From the NCBI GenBank assembly GCA_002731275.1, contig PCBK01000030.1, positions 98,609 through 162,608 of the forward strand: DNA of 64,000 nucleotides, written 5' to 3'. Position numbers and translations under genes: made by a program. Below, piece by piece: positions 19,001-28,009 of this stretch; positions within the stretch are counted from its first letter, which is position 1; every line of letters begins with the position of its first letter. The DNA comes from Deltaproteobacteria bacterium (GTDB lineage: Bacteria; Myxococcota_C; UBA6777). The notes beneath the pieces are model-generated. The model did not search any database. It was given only the letters and a program-made list of their open reading frames with translations, and was not told the origin of the DNA.

Positions 19001-22000
19001 ACAAACAAAGAGGGACGCGAAGTAATCGTAGGTGCTTGGTTTGGGGTCGTCACATTGACCTGGAAGGTCGCAGACAACGTCCCACCTTTACCATCACAGA
19101 CTTCGACCTCAACGGAGAAGAGACCACTTTGCGCCGCCGAAGGACGCCACCACAACACGCCATCTGTGGTCAAAACCATCCCCTTTGGACCCTTGCGCAA
19201 AAAGTAAGTGAGCACATCCTTATCCGGATCGATGGCTGCGATCAGTTGCTGTAATGTCGCCCCCTGTTGCAACGTCAATACTCCGGAAGGAACGGACTTC
19301 CACGTCGGAAGCTGGTTGGTAGCGTGCACATAGACGACAAATGATTGTAGTTGTCTGCCTCCTCGCTTGTCTTTGACCTCAAGGGTAAAGAGTACGTACT
19401 TTCCGGCGTGTTCACTGCCAGGCGTCCACTGGAGCGTCGCACGTGTGCTGTCCAAAAGAGGCTGATGAGCAGGCAATTGCGCACTTGGAGCCTCCAACAA
19501 TGACACACTTAAGGTCTTGGGAGCGTCATCAATATCGCCAAGCAAGAAGGCGTATGTGAGGGTCTTTCCGACGGTCGCTCCAGTAGGAGGTGCTGAGAGA
19601 AACTGTGGTGATTGATTGATATCATTGACCTGTAGCTGAAAATCCTGCACGAGCGTCGCACCAGCCTGATCGTAGACGAGAATCCGCACATCATGTGTCC
19701 CAACATCCTGCTTTCCAGGAAGCCAGGACAGGAGACCACTTAATGTGCCGATCGTCAGACCTTTTGGACCCTCAAGCAAGAGGTAACGATGAACATCATC
19801 GTTGTCTACGTCGTTGATCGACAGACGAGAACGATAGGGAGTTCCCTCGGTCACTTGTGTCGCAGGTAGCTGCGCGAGTGTTGGGGGGGTGTTTTTCTTA
19901 CTCACATACACAAAGAAGTGCTGAAGTTGGCTCTCGCCGTGGGGTACATCCACCACTTTGAGCAAGACCTCGTGGACGCCTTCGTTGGTCGTAGCGTCGA
20001 GCCTTTTAGGTGTCCAACGCAACATCCCACTCGTCGCATCGAGTGTCATCCCCTTCGGCCCAATGAGCAAAGAATATTGGACTCCATCCTTCGTGGGGTC
20101 CGGGTCAATCGCGCGAAGTTGGTATGAATACGGTGTGTTCTCTGTGAGCAAGACACGAGGCTCAGAGTGGAATTGAGGCGGTTGATTGACATTGACGACT
20201 TCGATCGTCCAGTGATGGATCAACAAGCCCCCCTTCTGATCGTCCACACGAATCGTCACGTCATGACGTCCAACATCACTGTTATGTGGTGTCCAAGAGA
20301 GCAGCCCACTCTCGGAGACAGAGAGTCCATCTGGGCCTCTCTCCATCGCGTACTGAAGGACATCACCGTCAGGATCTGTCGCTTTTAACTGGTACGAAAG
20401 ACTCTGCTCTTCGGTCGCTTTTACAGGTGGGGCTTCTTCGAGAGTTGGGGGTTCATTGGCCTTGTATACCTGCAACTTATACGTATGAAGCGTCTCACCT
20501 CCGAGCGCATCAAACACTCGGACCTTCACCTCAAACCACGAACTCGCCTGGATCTCAGACGGCTGAGGCGTCCACGAAATCAAGCCCTTTTGGCTGATGG
20601 TCATCGTCTGTGGACCCCCTTCGAGCGCAAAGGAGAGTTGATCCCCGATATCAGGGTCTTTGGCGACCACTTGGTAGTAGTACTTCTTTCCAAGTATCGC
20701 GCCTTTTAAGGGGATAGAAGTGACCACGGGTTTGCTGTTGACGTTTTGCACCTGCAACGAAAAGCTCTGCTGCTCGCGTGCACCGTATTCATCGACAACT
20801 TCGATCATGACACTGTGCCCCCCCACGTCGTCGTTTGTCGGGAGCCAAGTCACTTCACCTGTATAGGCGATCTTCATCGAGTGAGGACCTTGTACCAAAC
20901 GGTAGAATAACTTCGCGTTTGCTCCATCGGGGTCTTCAGCTTTCACTTGATAACGAAACATCACCCCCTCAGAGGCCGTAGTAGGAGGAAGTGAGGTGAT
21001 CGCTGGCGTGTCATTCCGGTCCTGGACATGCAACACAAACGATTGAACGCTCTGACCGCCTCTTGTATCGCGTGCGACGATATGGACTTGATGGTCCCCA
21101 ACGTCGGCCTGACGGGTAGGACGCCAACGAATAGAGCCTGTAAGCGGATCGATAGACATGCCAGCAGGCGCGACATTGAGCGAAAATGTCAGGCGCTCTC
21201 CCTCAGGCTCATAGACATGTGGCTGGTAAAAGAATGTTTGGTGTTGTGATGTGCGCACAGGTGGTTGGGAGTGCCATTGTGGAGGGTCATTCACATCCTC
21301 GATGTAGATGGAAAAAGTGCGGGAGAGAACCCCACCCCTTTTGTCATCAAGTCCGATCGTGAAGCTCTGCGCACCTGTCTGCAACGCAGATGGTGTCCAT
21401 GTGAGCGTTGCGACCTGCTTACCTGTTTTTTGGAGGACCATCCCCTCAGGAGCACCCAACAGGACAAAAGCAAGATCGTCACCATCAGCGTCGAGAGCCT
21501 GCACAGGGAGCGACAGTGATGTGCCCTGTTTGTGCGAAGCTGGGACCTTCAAAGACAACGATGGAGAAGCATTAAGAGGTGCTTTCGCGACGACCTGTAC
21601 ACTCCACGTCTGGGTCTTCTCAAGGCCTGTGTCGTCCTTCACTACGAGCGTAATGGTGACATTTCCACTTGCCGAAGGTGTCCATCGCAGATGTCCCGTC
21701 GTGGGATCGAGTTTGAGATCTTTGGGGCCTGCTTTGATCGAAAATGTATGACTCGCGCCGCGATCTTCATCTGTCACCCATAACCTGTATATGTAGGGTC
21801 GCCCAACCGCAGCAAATGGCGAGGGCGTCGACATGATCTTAGGAGGCGAGGGAGTGTCTTTGACCTGAATCTGGTAGGGCTGGACGACAAATTGCCCAAA
21901 CTCATCGCGGACTTCAACGACCACCTGTTGCGTCCCAACGTCGCTCGCGGTAGGCGTCCAATGGATCACGCCATCTGCCCCAACAGTCATACCTTTAGGG

Positions 22001-22530
22001 GCTTCGATCAGCCGGTAGAACAATAACGCTGGCATTTGTGAGGCGTCAGGGTCTGTGGCCTGGAGTGTGTATGTGTATGCGAGACCTTCGGTGGCTTGTG
22101 TGATCGGGGTCGAGACAATCGTTGGCGCAAGAGGCGCTGCGAAGACATTATAATGACAGGTCTTTTTATCCTTGCTACCGGCACGATCAGAGACCTCAAT
22201 GTCAAACTGATATGAAAAATTATGGGGCGCTCGCTTGGGCCACCAGAGCAACATCGCTCGCCACGTGCAACAACCACGCTTGCCAATGGGGACAATGCGG
22301 ATCTGTTGCCCTCCAGGCGCGTTGAGGAGTTGAAATTTGAGTGACTCATCAACCCCATCTGGATCATACGCCTCTATCAGTTGTCGATAGACCTTCCCCT
22401 CAACGAGCGTTTCGGGCTGCGAGAGAGGTTGAAAGAGGAGGACTGGAGGCTGGTTCTTCGTGGGCTCTCCCCATGCACTCCCCCCACACAAAACGAGATA
22501 CCATGCAAAAACGGCAAAAAACCTTCTCAT
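16006..22530 (-). CDS. Giant cadherin-like repeat surface protein with PKD-like repeats and MYXO-CTERM-like tail
   Basis: About 2174 residues from the ATG at 22530, which starts a good signal peptide ([21 protein letters not shown]); another in-frame ATG lies 15 codons upstream. About fifteen putative-Ig/cadherin-like (He_PIG) repeats of roughly 90-100 residues follow, each with a DPDGD-like calcium motif and a GxLxWTPxxxDVG signature. About seven PKD/K319L-like repeats come next (AGxDLQ, LDGSxSxD, YxWxQ). The C-terminus has GCGCQATGG, a hydrophobic stretch [13 protein letters not shown] and a basic cluster. The protein should be an extracellular calcium-stabilised rod, perhaps adhesive. It converges on and overlaps the sigma-54 activator gene by 19 bases. 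Confidence 0.9.
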   Translation of the reverse strand: MRRFFAVFAWYLVLCGGSAWGEPTKNQPPVLLFQPLSQPETLVEGKVYRQLIEAYDPDGVDESLKFQLLNAPGGQQIRIVPIGKRGCCTWRAMLLWWPKRAPHNFSYQFDIEVSDRAGSKDKKTCHYNVFAAPLAPTIVSTPITQATEGLAYTYTLQATDPDASQMPALLFYRLIEAPKGMTVGADGVIHWTPTASDVGTQQVVVEVRDEFGQFVVQPYQIQVKDTPSPPKIMSTPSPFAAVGRPYIYRLWVTDEDRGASHTFSIKAGPKDLKLDPTTGHLRWTPSASGNVTITLVVKDDTGLEKTQTWSVQVVAKAPLNASPSLSLKVPASHKQGTSLSLPVQALDADGDDLAFVLLGAPEGMVLQKTGKQVATLTWTPSALQTGAQSFTIGLDDKRGGVLSRTFSIYIEDVNDPPQWHSQPPVRTSQHQTFFYQPHVYEPEGERLTFSLNVAPAGMSIDPLTGSIRWRPTRQADVGDHQVHIVARDTRGGQSVQSFVLHVQDRNDTPAITSLPPTTASEGVMFRYQVKAEDPDGANAKLFYRLVQGPHSMKIAYTGEVTWLPTNDDVGGHSVMIEVVDEYGAREQQSFSLQVQNVNSKPVVTSIPLKGAILGKKYYYQVVAKDPDIGDQLSFALEGGPQTMTISQKGLISWTPQPSEIQASSWFEVKVRVFDALGGETLHTYKLQVYKANEPPTLEEAPPVKATEEQSLSYQLKATDPDGDVLQYAMERGPDGLSVSESGLLSWTPHNSDVGRHDVTIRVDDQKGGLLIHHWTIEVVNVNQPPQFHSEPRVLLTENTPYSYQLRAIDPDPTKDGVQYSLLIGPKGMTLDATSGMLRWTPKRLDATTNEGVHEVLLKVVDVPHGESQLQHFFVYVSKKNTPPTLAQLPATQVTEGTPYRSRLSINDVDNDDVHRYLLLEGPKGLTIGTLSGLLSWLPGKQDVGTHDVRILVYDQAGATLVQDFQLQVNDINQSPQFLSAPPTGATVGKTLTYAFLLGDIDDAPKTLSVSLLEAPSAQLPAHQPLLDSTRATLQWTPGSEHAGKYVLFTLEVKDKRGGRQLQSFVVYVHATNQLPTWKSVPSGVLTLQQGATLQQLIAAIDPDKDVLTYFLRKGPKGMVLTTDGVLWWRPSAAQSGLFSVEVEVCDGKGGTLSATFQVNVTTPNQAPTITSRPSLFVKQGQSYTYQVVASDPEQEPLSFRLEQPLTGMAMDAQSGLFTWSPLPLQRGEHLVRIRVSDRGGLFAVQTFILTVTEDNEPPSFESQPVTFAEERSEYRYLLKASDPNGDMLHFRFVSGPAGMQLVSLDRERALLLWTPRQEDLSTTGHRVELLVDDGRGASVTQTFLLKVRGRNDAPRFVSTPCLQAQVGIEFSCVSLRAEDVDTGDVLGFRLIESPAGMTLNATNTANKAGKSVGFASLQWLPKTEDVGRQLVILEVFDGQGASERLSFFVTVQQNQGEPIAVAGKDLQTAPGEVILDGSSSSDPKGGTVSCQWSLERAPDDAETVKIQEPSLCKTKTLLRKAGVYVFRLAVSSGERKGVPAFLRVNVNNVPPCVNAWAPRASKVGQKIALDARGSSDANGDVLSFKWTQLNTESQLKVELQEAESERAYFTPAVVGVYHFRLLVRDKAGGSQSRELSIAIHDPSSSYVPHAVIVAPQAAKVKEAIVLDGSRSRQLDGLPVNYKWTILPERTGDTRPKEGASLSGDAQPKVTFRAESPGYYRIGLRVTSGELSSLQTVVGISISEDGEEHFLPLANASPLHGNFGQVVTLDASKSIDFGGGQLSFSWQQLEGRDVTLLDAKTARPSFFSLHSCDLTFRLEVESAGGKSAPLDVLVRGNVDGNQPPIAKIDTSSQTSWNVGQAVELKGHTSYDPEGEALRYRWRQVDGFPVVLFHPLDTDSSASFIPPTYGIYTFSLEVHDGKAWSMPARISIVADQDGVNHVPRAHAGEDLQVRVGQSVTLDGSKSVDLDEGDNLTYTWRVIEPPNAVLNFNLANPQKPSFSTRDKLIQKYVIGLQVDDGKSRSIEDTVTIRVLGINRTPIARIAPLGDISVGDMVVLDGGLSEDPDGDTLSYEWKQLAGPTDVIDQSEAQKVTFQAKQPGQYRFQLRVFDGYAYSAPVEVIVGVEGEPEEKGKGCGCQATGGGVETGWFWVLCWLFFVFWTRRKSFRGVDQRSSS

Positions 22531-22748
22531 GCTCAAACCTGGTTGCAAACAACAATACAATTCTCTCCGCATCACACGGAGAATGTTTCAAAATGAATAC
22601 ATTTTCAGCATACTTGCGTACACTCTATATCCTATCGACTCTATCCCCAAACGACAACCCCCTACACACATATGAACGGACAACACCTCGCTCTTTCTTT
22701 ACATTCACCTTCTCGACGTTGGGGGAAAGCAGCCTCCTCAACGGCAAC

Positions 22749-23651
22749 TCAACGCAAAAGACGTTCAATCTCTCGTACAGCAAAACATGCCTGCCCTGCC
22801 GCCACACTCAACGAAGGATCAAGTGATGTACAGACATCACCCACTGCAAAGATACGCTCGTGTGTCGTTCGTTGTAAGCGGTCTGTCTGGACCGTTGACG
22901 TGTCATCAAGCGCACACAAAGACTCCACAAGCTGGATGTTCGGCTCAAGACCGATCTTGACCAATAGGGCACCGATCGCGAGCTCCTTTTGACCTTCAGG
23001 GCCTTCACAGAGGACCGATTCGACACATGCGTCCCCCTGAATCGACAGCACATCGTGTTGGCAAAGCAGCGTGATGTTTTCGGAGTTGTCGACTTCTTCT
23101 GTAAATTGAGGGCGCGCTCTGGGCGCATCACCTCGGTACAAGATCGTCACATGAGGCGATGTCTTCGCAAGGATCAGCGCATTCTCAAACGCACCGTCTC
23201 CTCCCCCAACGATCGCGACGTGTTTCCCCTCGAACATCTCAGGGCACCCACTCGCAGTGTATGATAACCCCTTCCCTTCAAACGTCTCTGCACCAGGAAC
23301 ACGAAGGCGACGACGTCTCAAGCCAGTCGCGAGGATACAAGCTCGCGCTGTCAGTTCGCCCGCCGAAGTCCGAAGGCGCAACGGCTCATCTTCGATCGAA
23401 TGCACCTCGACGTTTGTATGTACGGGGATTGAGAGAGAATGGAGCTGAGACGTCAACTGCGCAGCGAGCGCCGCTCCATCTCCTGTAAAGCCGGGATAAT
23501 CGGGAAGAGGATTGTAGATCCAATGGAGCTGCCCACCGAGCGCTTCGCGACGTTCGAGCACCACACAACGCAACCCAAGACGATGGCACCACAACGCCGA
23601 CGCGAGTCCTCCAAATCCTCCACCAATGATCGCAACATCAACACCTTCCAT
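22749..23651 (-). CDS. Thioredoxin-reductase-like FAD/NAD(P) oxidoreductase lacking the CxxC centre
   Basis: 300 residues; the start at 23651 follows GAGGAG by nine bases, and the protein opens with the FAD-binding MEGVDVAIIGGGFGGLAS. A second Rossmann motif, VAIVGGGDGAFENALIL, binds NAD(P)H, and the C-terminal FAD motif RIFAVGDVC is intact. In thioredoxin reductase the redox-active CxxC precedes the NADPH motif (…SYCATCDG…). Here the segment reads GLSYTASGCPEMFEGK, with Thr at the first Cys position and one displaced Cys, so normal disulfide chemistry is unlikely. It may be a ferredoxin/flavodoxin-NADP reductase-type enzyme or use another partner. The gene is divergent from the small membrane-protein gene at 23774. 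Confidence 0.85.
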   Translation of the reverse strand: MEGVDVAIIGGGFGGLASALWCHRLGLRCVVLERREALGGQLHWIYNPLPDYPGFTGDGAALAAQLTSQLHSLSIPVHTNVEVHSIEDEPLRLRTSAGELTARACILATGLRRRRLRVPGAETFEGKGLSYTASGCPEMFEGKHVAIVGGGDGAFENALILAKTSPHVTILYRGDAPRARPQFTEEVDNSENITLLCQHDVLSIQGDACVESVLCEGPEGQKELAIGALLVKIGLEPNIQLVESLCALDDTSTVQTDRLQRTTHERIFAVGDVCTSLDPSLSVAAGQACFAVREIERLLR

Positions 23652-23773
23652 CTTTCTCTCCTCTTGTGTTTGTGGTAGACACAACGGACCGTGACCTCTC
23701 CACATGACGCCGGGTCTACACTTGGGACACGCAAATGACTTCCTTGGATGAAAGAAAGGAGCACAACGCCTGC

Positions 23774-24592
23774 ATGACATACACACCCAACCAATTGGCC
23801 GTAATCGACGCAACATGCCCCCAAAAACATACCTCCGAAGAAGAGGTCCTCTACTTTTGGGGCGCGCCCAAACAACGCCCCGACGTACGGTGCTCGTTGT
23901 GTGATGCACAATACCAGATGGATGACTTCATCTCCACACAGCTCCCCTCTCGGCAAGGCTACTTTGGCCTCCTGCTCTCCGCCACAGCGATCGTAGGTGT
24001 GTGGATACTCCCCTGGTCCGTCATGGCCAAAGGCCTCACTGCGTTGCTTTGTGTCTTCTCGATGTTTCAAGCTCTCTGGATGTTATGGCATCAAAGACAG
24101 CGCTCACTCGTCTACCAAGCGATGTTCCGACTTGGTGCGCCTGCTGGTCCTCCAGCAGAGCTCGACATCAGCGGCGCCGTTCACGCGGTGGATCAATCTG
24201 CGTTCCTCAAAAAGAACGACGTCATGCGAAAAGAGCTCTTGTCTTTACTCGCGTCCATTCAACACTGGATGGAAGCCGAAGGTTTTCACTTGCAACATGA
24301 TCTGTTCTTGATCGAAAAGAAACGCCATGAAGACGTCGCGTTGGATCTTCCGTCACTCGACCTGGAAGAACAAGAGCGTACATGGCTGGCGTATCGGATT
24401 GACGAGCTGCGAACACTCGCTGAAGACTATGATGAAAAGAGAACGTTACTGCACCAATTCTACGATCTTCCCCGCTCTATCGAAGCGCTCCTCAATGAGC
24501 TTGAGCTGGCGTCAGGTGATGAAGCCAGCGAGCTGATGGCGGAGCTACAGTCCTGGATCAGCCAAAGCAAACAAGACCTCGCCCAGATCTAG
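23774..24592 (+). CDS. Membrane protein of unknown function with cysteine-pair N-terminus
   Basis: 272 residues if it starts at the ATG at 23774, which has AAAGGAG twelve bases upstream; an ATG at 23735 would add 13 residues but has no clear ribosome site. The N-terminal 45 residues include a CSLC pair and another Cys (DATCPQK), possibly a small zinc ribbon. Two hydrophobic helices (YFGLLLSATAIVGVWIL and GLTALLCVFSMFQALWML) follow, then a long charged alpha-helical cytoplasmic part ending in acidic/Gln-rich coils. I do not recognise the family. The stop overlaps the convergent dtxR-type gene by four bases. Confidence 0.75.
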   Translation: MTYTPNQLAVIDATCPQKHTSEEEVLYFWGAPKQRPDVRCSLCDAQYQMDDFISTQLPSRQGYFGLLLSATAIVGVWILPWSVMAKGLTALLCVFSMFQALWMLWHQRQRSLVYQAMFRLGAPAGPPAELDISGAVHAVDQSAFLKKNDVMRKELLSLLASIQHWMEAEGFHLQHDLFLIEKKRHEDVALDLPSLDLEEQERTWLAYRIDELRTLAEDYDEKRTLLHQFYDLPRSIEALLNELELASGDEASELMAELQSWISQSKQDLAQI

Positions 24593-25269
24593 GCTTCCTC
24601 TTCTTGAAAGAGCCAGATCTGGGGTGTCGCCTGTGAACCGAGTGAGACCTCTTCTCCATCGATCAAGAGCGACACACCACCTCCAAAACGATCCCGCGAC
24701 AAGACCTTGATCTGGGTGTTTGGATACACCCCCTTCTCTCCCACGTAACGAAGCAGTTCTGCGTCGTCATCTTCAATCTCTGCGACACAACCAGAGAAGC
24801 CAACTTCGACCTCGGACAAACGACACAGGTCACGCTGGAGCATCGAACCATCCTTCGATGGGATGGGTTGGCCATGTGGATCCACACGTGGATTCCCTAA
24901 CACTGCGACCATTCGGTCTTGTAGGTAAGGTGATATCACGTGCTCCAGCCGATGGGCTTCTTCATGGACACGATCCCACGGGACGCCTAAAATGTCGTGC
25001 AGAAATAACTCAACGAGGCGATGCTGACGAACAACTGCGAGCGCAGTTTTTTCGCCAAAAGCGGTCAACTTTACGCCCTTGTACGGCTCGTACTTGATCA
25101 GCGCAAGCTCCGCCAAACGCTTGAGCATTTTGGTAACAGAAGCGGGCGCGACATCAAGACGATCGGCGATCGCTGATGTACTCACCTTCTCCGTTTGCTC
25201 GCTCAGCTTGTGGATCGTGCGAAGATAATCCTCCATCGCATGACTGATACCTTTTTCGTTTTCCATCAT
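24589..25269 (-). CDS. DtxR/MntR-family metal-dependent transcriptional regulator
   Basis: 226 residues. The N-terminal winged helix covers about residues 10-70 (YLRTIHKLSEQTEKVSTSAIADRLDVAPASVTKMLKRL). The dimerisation/metal-binding domain has HRLVELFLHDILG, HEEAHRLEHVIS and DRM, with the expected His/Glu ligands, and a C-terminal SH3-like (FeoA) domain ends at WLFQEEEA. The family represses metal-uptake genes when bound to Fe2+ or Mn2+. An 18-base palindrome overlapping a good promoter lies just upstream, so it probably represses itself. No metal transporter lies next to it. The start could be either of two adjacent ATGs (25269 or 25266). Confidence 0.93.
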   Translation of the reverse strand: MMENEKGISHAMEDYLRTIHKLSEQTEKVSTSAIADRLDVAPASVTKMLKRLAELALIKYEPYKGVKLTAFGEKTALAVVRQHRLVELFLHDILGVPWDRVHEEAHRLEHVISPYLQDRMVAVLGNPRVDPHGQPIPSKDGSMLQRDLCRLSEVEVGFSGCVAEIEDDDAELLRYVGEKGVYPNTQIKVLSRDRFGGGVSLLIDGEEVSLGSQATPQIWLFQEEEA

Positions 25270-25291
25270 CCACCTGCCCTATACGCTCAGA

Positions 25292-25309
25292 TTTTAGCCT
25301 GGGCTAAAA
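25292..25309. promoter_or_regulatory. Operator palindrome of the DtxR-type gene
   Basis: TTTTAGCCTGGGCTAAAA is a perfect palindrome of eight-base arms (TTTTAGCC/GGCTAAAA) around TG, 23 bases upstream of the regulator start. It resembles MntR/IdeR-type boxes, which carry TTAGG/TTAGCC half-sites. It covers part of the -10 element of the promoter at 25307-25335, so a bound repressor would block polymerase. Confidence 0.75.
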
Positions 25310-25335
25310 GTATCCTTGCAAAGGCCTCTTGTCAA
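25307..25335 (-). promoter_or_regulatory. Sigma-70-type promoter of the DtxR-type gene
   Basis: On the minus strand TTGACA (25330-25335) and TACTTT (25307-25312) are separated by exactly 17 bases. The -35 box is perfect and the -10 box is fair. Transcription would start near 25300, inside the operator palindrome. Confidence 0.65.
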
Positions 25336-25395
25336 GCGCCAAGCAAGGACATGTTGGTGGGTGATGGAAGTCGTCAGGAGAGAGCGGAGGATGGG

Positions 25396-26757
25396 TCAGC
25401 GTTGGCGGAAGAAGAGTTTGATCGGCACCCCTTCGAAACCAAAGTTGGCGCGCAAGCTGTTGATGATAAATCGCTTGTACGTAACGTGCGCTGCGTTCGG
25501 CTGATTAGCGCTAATCATAAAGGAAGGTGGTGCCACACGGACTTGTGTGACGTAGTAAAACTTGATGGGTCGACCGCGGTAGACCGGTGGTGGATGGTAC
25601 TCAACCATTTCGGTGAAGAAGCGGTTCAGCTCACCTGTCGGGATACGATAGCGGTACGCTTCGTAGACCTCATCGATTTTTTCGAAGACTTTGTGTAGGC
25701 GTTTTCCCGTAAGCGCCGAACAAAAGACGATAGGTGCGTAGTGGAGATACTTGAATTTGTATCGGACCTCCTCTTCAAACTCCTTCATCGCTTGTTGGGA
25801 GCGTTTGACCAGATCCCACTTGTTGACGACGATGATGATCCCACGACCACGGTTATGGATGAGGCCGGCGATCTTTACATCTTGTTCGGTGATGCCAACG
25901 CTCGCGTCGATCATAAACAGACCGACATCACTTCGACCGAGTGAATCGATCGATTGGTAGACGCTGACTTTTTCGAGCTGTTCTTTGATGTACTTTTTGC
26001 GCCGAATACCAGCAGTGTCGATGAATTTGTAGGGTTTGCCATTGAATTCGACTTCGACATCGATGGAGTCACGTGTGGTCCCAGCGATCGGCATTGTGAG
26101 CAAGCGATCTTCGCCAAGGATCTGGTTGATGATCGTCGACTTTCCGGCATTTGGTTTTCCGAGAACGACGACACGTGGGATACGTGGAGCGTCTTCATCA
26201 AACTCCTCTTCTTCCCACTTCTCCTCACTGACCTCTTCTTCGTCACCCTTCATCGCGCGAAGATGCTCGACAACACGATCGAGCATATCACCGACACCAA
26301 GACCGTGAACAGCGCTGATCGCGAAGAGATCTTCAACACCCAAGCTGTAAAAGTCCGCGAGCATGATCTCTTGGGACAGGTTGTCGATCTTGTTTACGCC
26401 GACGACGAGTGGTTGTTCGGAGCGACGAAGATAACGCAGGATCTCCTCATCCTGTGGGAGCAGACCTTGACGACCATCGACGATCATCATAATCAGGTCG
26501 GCCTCTTCGATGGCGTACTCGGTTTGACGACGCATCGCCTGCAAGATCTCATCATCAGTCTTGGGTTCGAGACCACCGGTATCGATCATGGAGAAGGTGA
26601 GACCATTCCAGTCACTGTGTCCATATTGGCGATCTCGGGTGACACCGGGAGTGTCTTCGACGATGGCTTGTTTTTTGCCGATCAGACGGTTAAAAAGGGT
26701 GGATTTTCCAACATTGGGTCGCCCGATCAGGGCGACCCGGAACATTCTTTCGGACAT
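25396..26757 (-). CDS. der: Ribosome-assembly GTPase Der (EngA)
   Basis: 453 residues with two tandem GTPase domains, the hallmark of Der. G-domain 1 has GRPNVGKSTLFNRL, DTGG and NKID. G-domain 2 has GKPNAGKSTIINQIL, DTAGIRRKK and NKWDLVKR. An acidic linker joins them, and a C-terminal KH-like domain ends in FRQR. Der acts in maturation of the 50S ribosomal subunit in the cytoplasm. Length is slightly above the family norm because of the Glu/Asp-rich linker (EEEVSEEKWEEEEFDED). It lies 65 bases downstream of era on the same strand, so the two GTPase genes probably share a transcript. Confidence 0.97.
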   Translation of the reverse strand: MSERMFRVALIGRPNVGKSTLFNRLIGKKQAIVEDTPGVTRDRQYGHSDWNGLTFSMIDTGGLEPKTDDEILQAMRRQTEYAIEEADLIMMIVDGRQGLLPQDEEILRYLRRSEQPLVVGVNKIDNLSQEIMLADFYSLGVEDLFAISAVHGLGVGDMLDRVVEHLRAMKGDEEEVSEEKWEEEEFDEDAPRIPRVVVLGKPNAGKSTIINQILGEDRLLTMPIAGTTRDSIDVEVEFNGKPYKFIDTAGIRRKKYIKEQLEKVSVYQSIDSLGRSDVGLFMIDASVGITEQDVKIAGLIHNRGRGIIIVVNKWDLVKRSQQAMKEFEEEVRYKFKYLHYAPIVFCSALTGKRLHKVFEKIDEVYEAYRYRIPTGELNRFFTEMVEYHPPPVYRGRPIKFYYVTQVRVAPPSFMISANQPNAAHVTYKRFIINSLRANFGFEGVPIKLFFRQR

Positions 26758-26822
26758 ATCTCGTAGATTCCTCTATTGAACGACGACGGTGTGCTTTCGG
26801 GGTAGTAACGACCCGAAAGGGA

Positions 26823-27800
26823 TCAGATCTCTTCGTAACCGAGTCGTTTAAGGGAGCGCATATTTTGGCTCCAGTTTTTATCGACTTTGACCCACAGCTT
26901 GAGGAAGACACGACAGCCGAGGAGGCTCTCGATATCAGCTCGTGCGAGTGAACCTATTTCTTTGAGTCGGGCACCTCGTTTCCCGATGATGATGCCTTTT
27001 TGCGAATCGCGTTCGACACAGACAGTGGCTTCGATATGAATGAGACCGCGACGTCCGGCCTCTTCATCGACATCATCGCGCTCTGACTCATCAAACACAT
27101 CGACAACAATAGCGGTACTATGGGGGATTTCTTCACGTGTCGTGAGGATAACTTTTTCACGCACAATCTCGGAGACCAAAAAGCGTTCGGGGCGATCGGT
27201 CGCGTATTCGGGTGGAAAGAGTGGTGGTCCTTCTGGGAGTCGTTTTAAGATCTCTTGGACGAGGACTTCGGTGCCTTCGGCCTCTGTTGCGCTGATGGGG
27301 ATCACTTCGTCAAATTGCCCTTTGCCGTTGTAGTACTCGATGAGCGGCAAGAGATTGACCTTTTTGCTTATCAGATCGACTTTATTGATCACGAGAAAGC
27401 AAGGTGTATTGAGCTCATTCAGGCGGTCGATGATCATCTGATCTTCGCCATACCCGACGTGTGGTTTGTCTTTCTTGGAGGCGTTCTGCATTTCGACAAC
27501 GGCCTCATCAGGACGGCTGGCGTCAACGAGGTAGAGGATCAGGTCCACACCTTCGAGGGAGTGAAACGCGACGTCGACCATATAGCGGTTGAGTTGCTTT
27601 TTGGCCTGGTGGATACCGGGTGTATCGAGATACACGATCTGGCCTTCGGGCACATTATGGATCCCACGGATTTGATTACGTGTGGTTTGGGCCATGGGCG
27701 TAATGATGGAGACCTTGTCTCCAATGAGTGTGTTCATAAGGGTCGACTTACCGACATTCGGTCGTCCGACCAGTGCGACCATTCCAGCACGATTTTCCAT
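26823..27800 (-). CDS. era: GTPase Era
   Basis: 325 residues from the ATG at 27800, chosen over the ATG at 27806 because AAAGG then lies eight bases upstream. G1 GRPNVGKSTLMNTLIGDK, the switch region QTTRNQIRG, G3 DTPGIHQAK and G4 NKVDL are present. The C-terminal KH domain has VERDSQKGIIIGKRGARLKEIG and the typical end WVKVDKNWSQN. Era binds 16S rRNA and supports 30S assembly and cell-cycle progression. A short Lys/Asp-containing insert (NASKKDKPHVGYGEDQ) between the G3 and G4 regions is unusual. der lies immediately downstream. Confidence 0.96.
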   Translation of the reverse strand: MENRAGMVALVGRPNVGKSTLMNTLIGDKVSIITPMAQTTRNQIRGIHNVPEGQIVYLDTPGIHQAKKQLNRYMVDVAFHSLEGVDLILYLVDASRPDEAVVEMQNASKKDKPHVGYGEDQMIIDRLNELNTPCFLVINKVDLISKKVNLLPLIEYYNGKGQFDEVIPISATEAEGTEVLVQEILKRLPEGPPLFPPEYATDRPERFLVSEIVREKVILTTREEIPHSTAIVVDVFDESERDDVDEEAGRRGLIHIEATVCVERDSQKGIIIGKRGARLKEIGSLARADIESLLGCRVFLKLWVKVDKNWSQNMRSLKRLGYEEI

Positions 27801-28009
27801 CAACATATCCTTTTGTCTATATCATTCTGACGATGTGGTCAGGGATCATGAAAGGGGAAAAGAGAAGAGATAACACAAGTAACCACCATGAGCAACGACA
27901 TTCATCTTTATGATTCACAATTGACAAAAAGGAGTCGAAACATGGGGACAAGAGCACGCGGGGCATCGTGAAGAGGGAGAGTGATTCGCCAAAAAAAGAC
28001 CGACTGTGC

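Noticed and set aside
16021-22826. Many plus-strand open frames opposite the giant repeat gene
   Set aside because: All are short shadows in antisense frames without domains or ribosome sites.
27942-27971. Nine-codon frame with AAAGGAG and TTGACA upstream
   Set aside because: The ribosome site looks good, but the peptide is only nine residues, has no known leader function, and lies upstream of no plus-strand gene; chance is likely.
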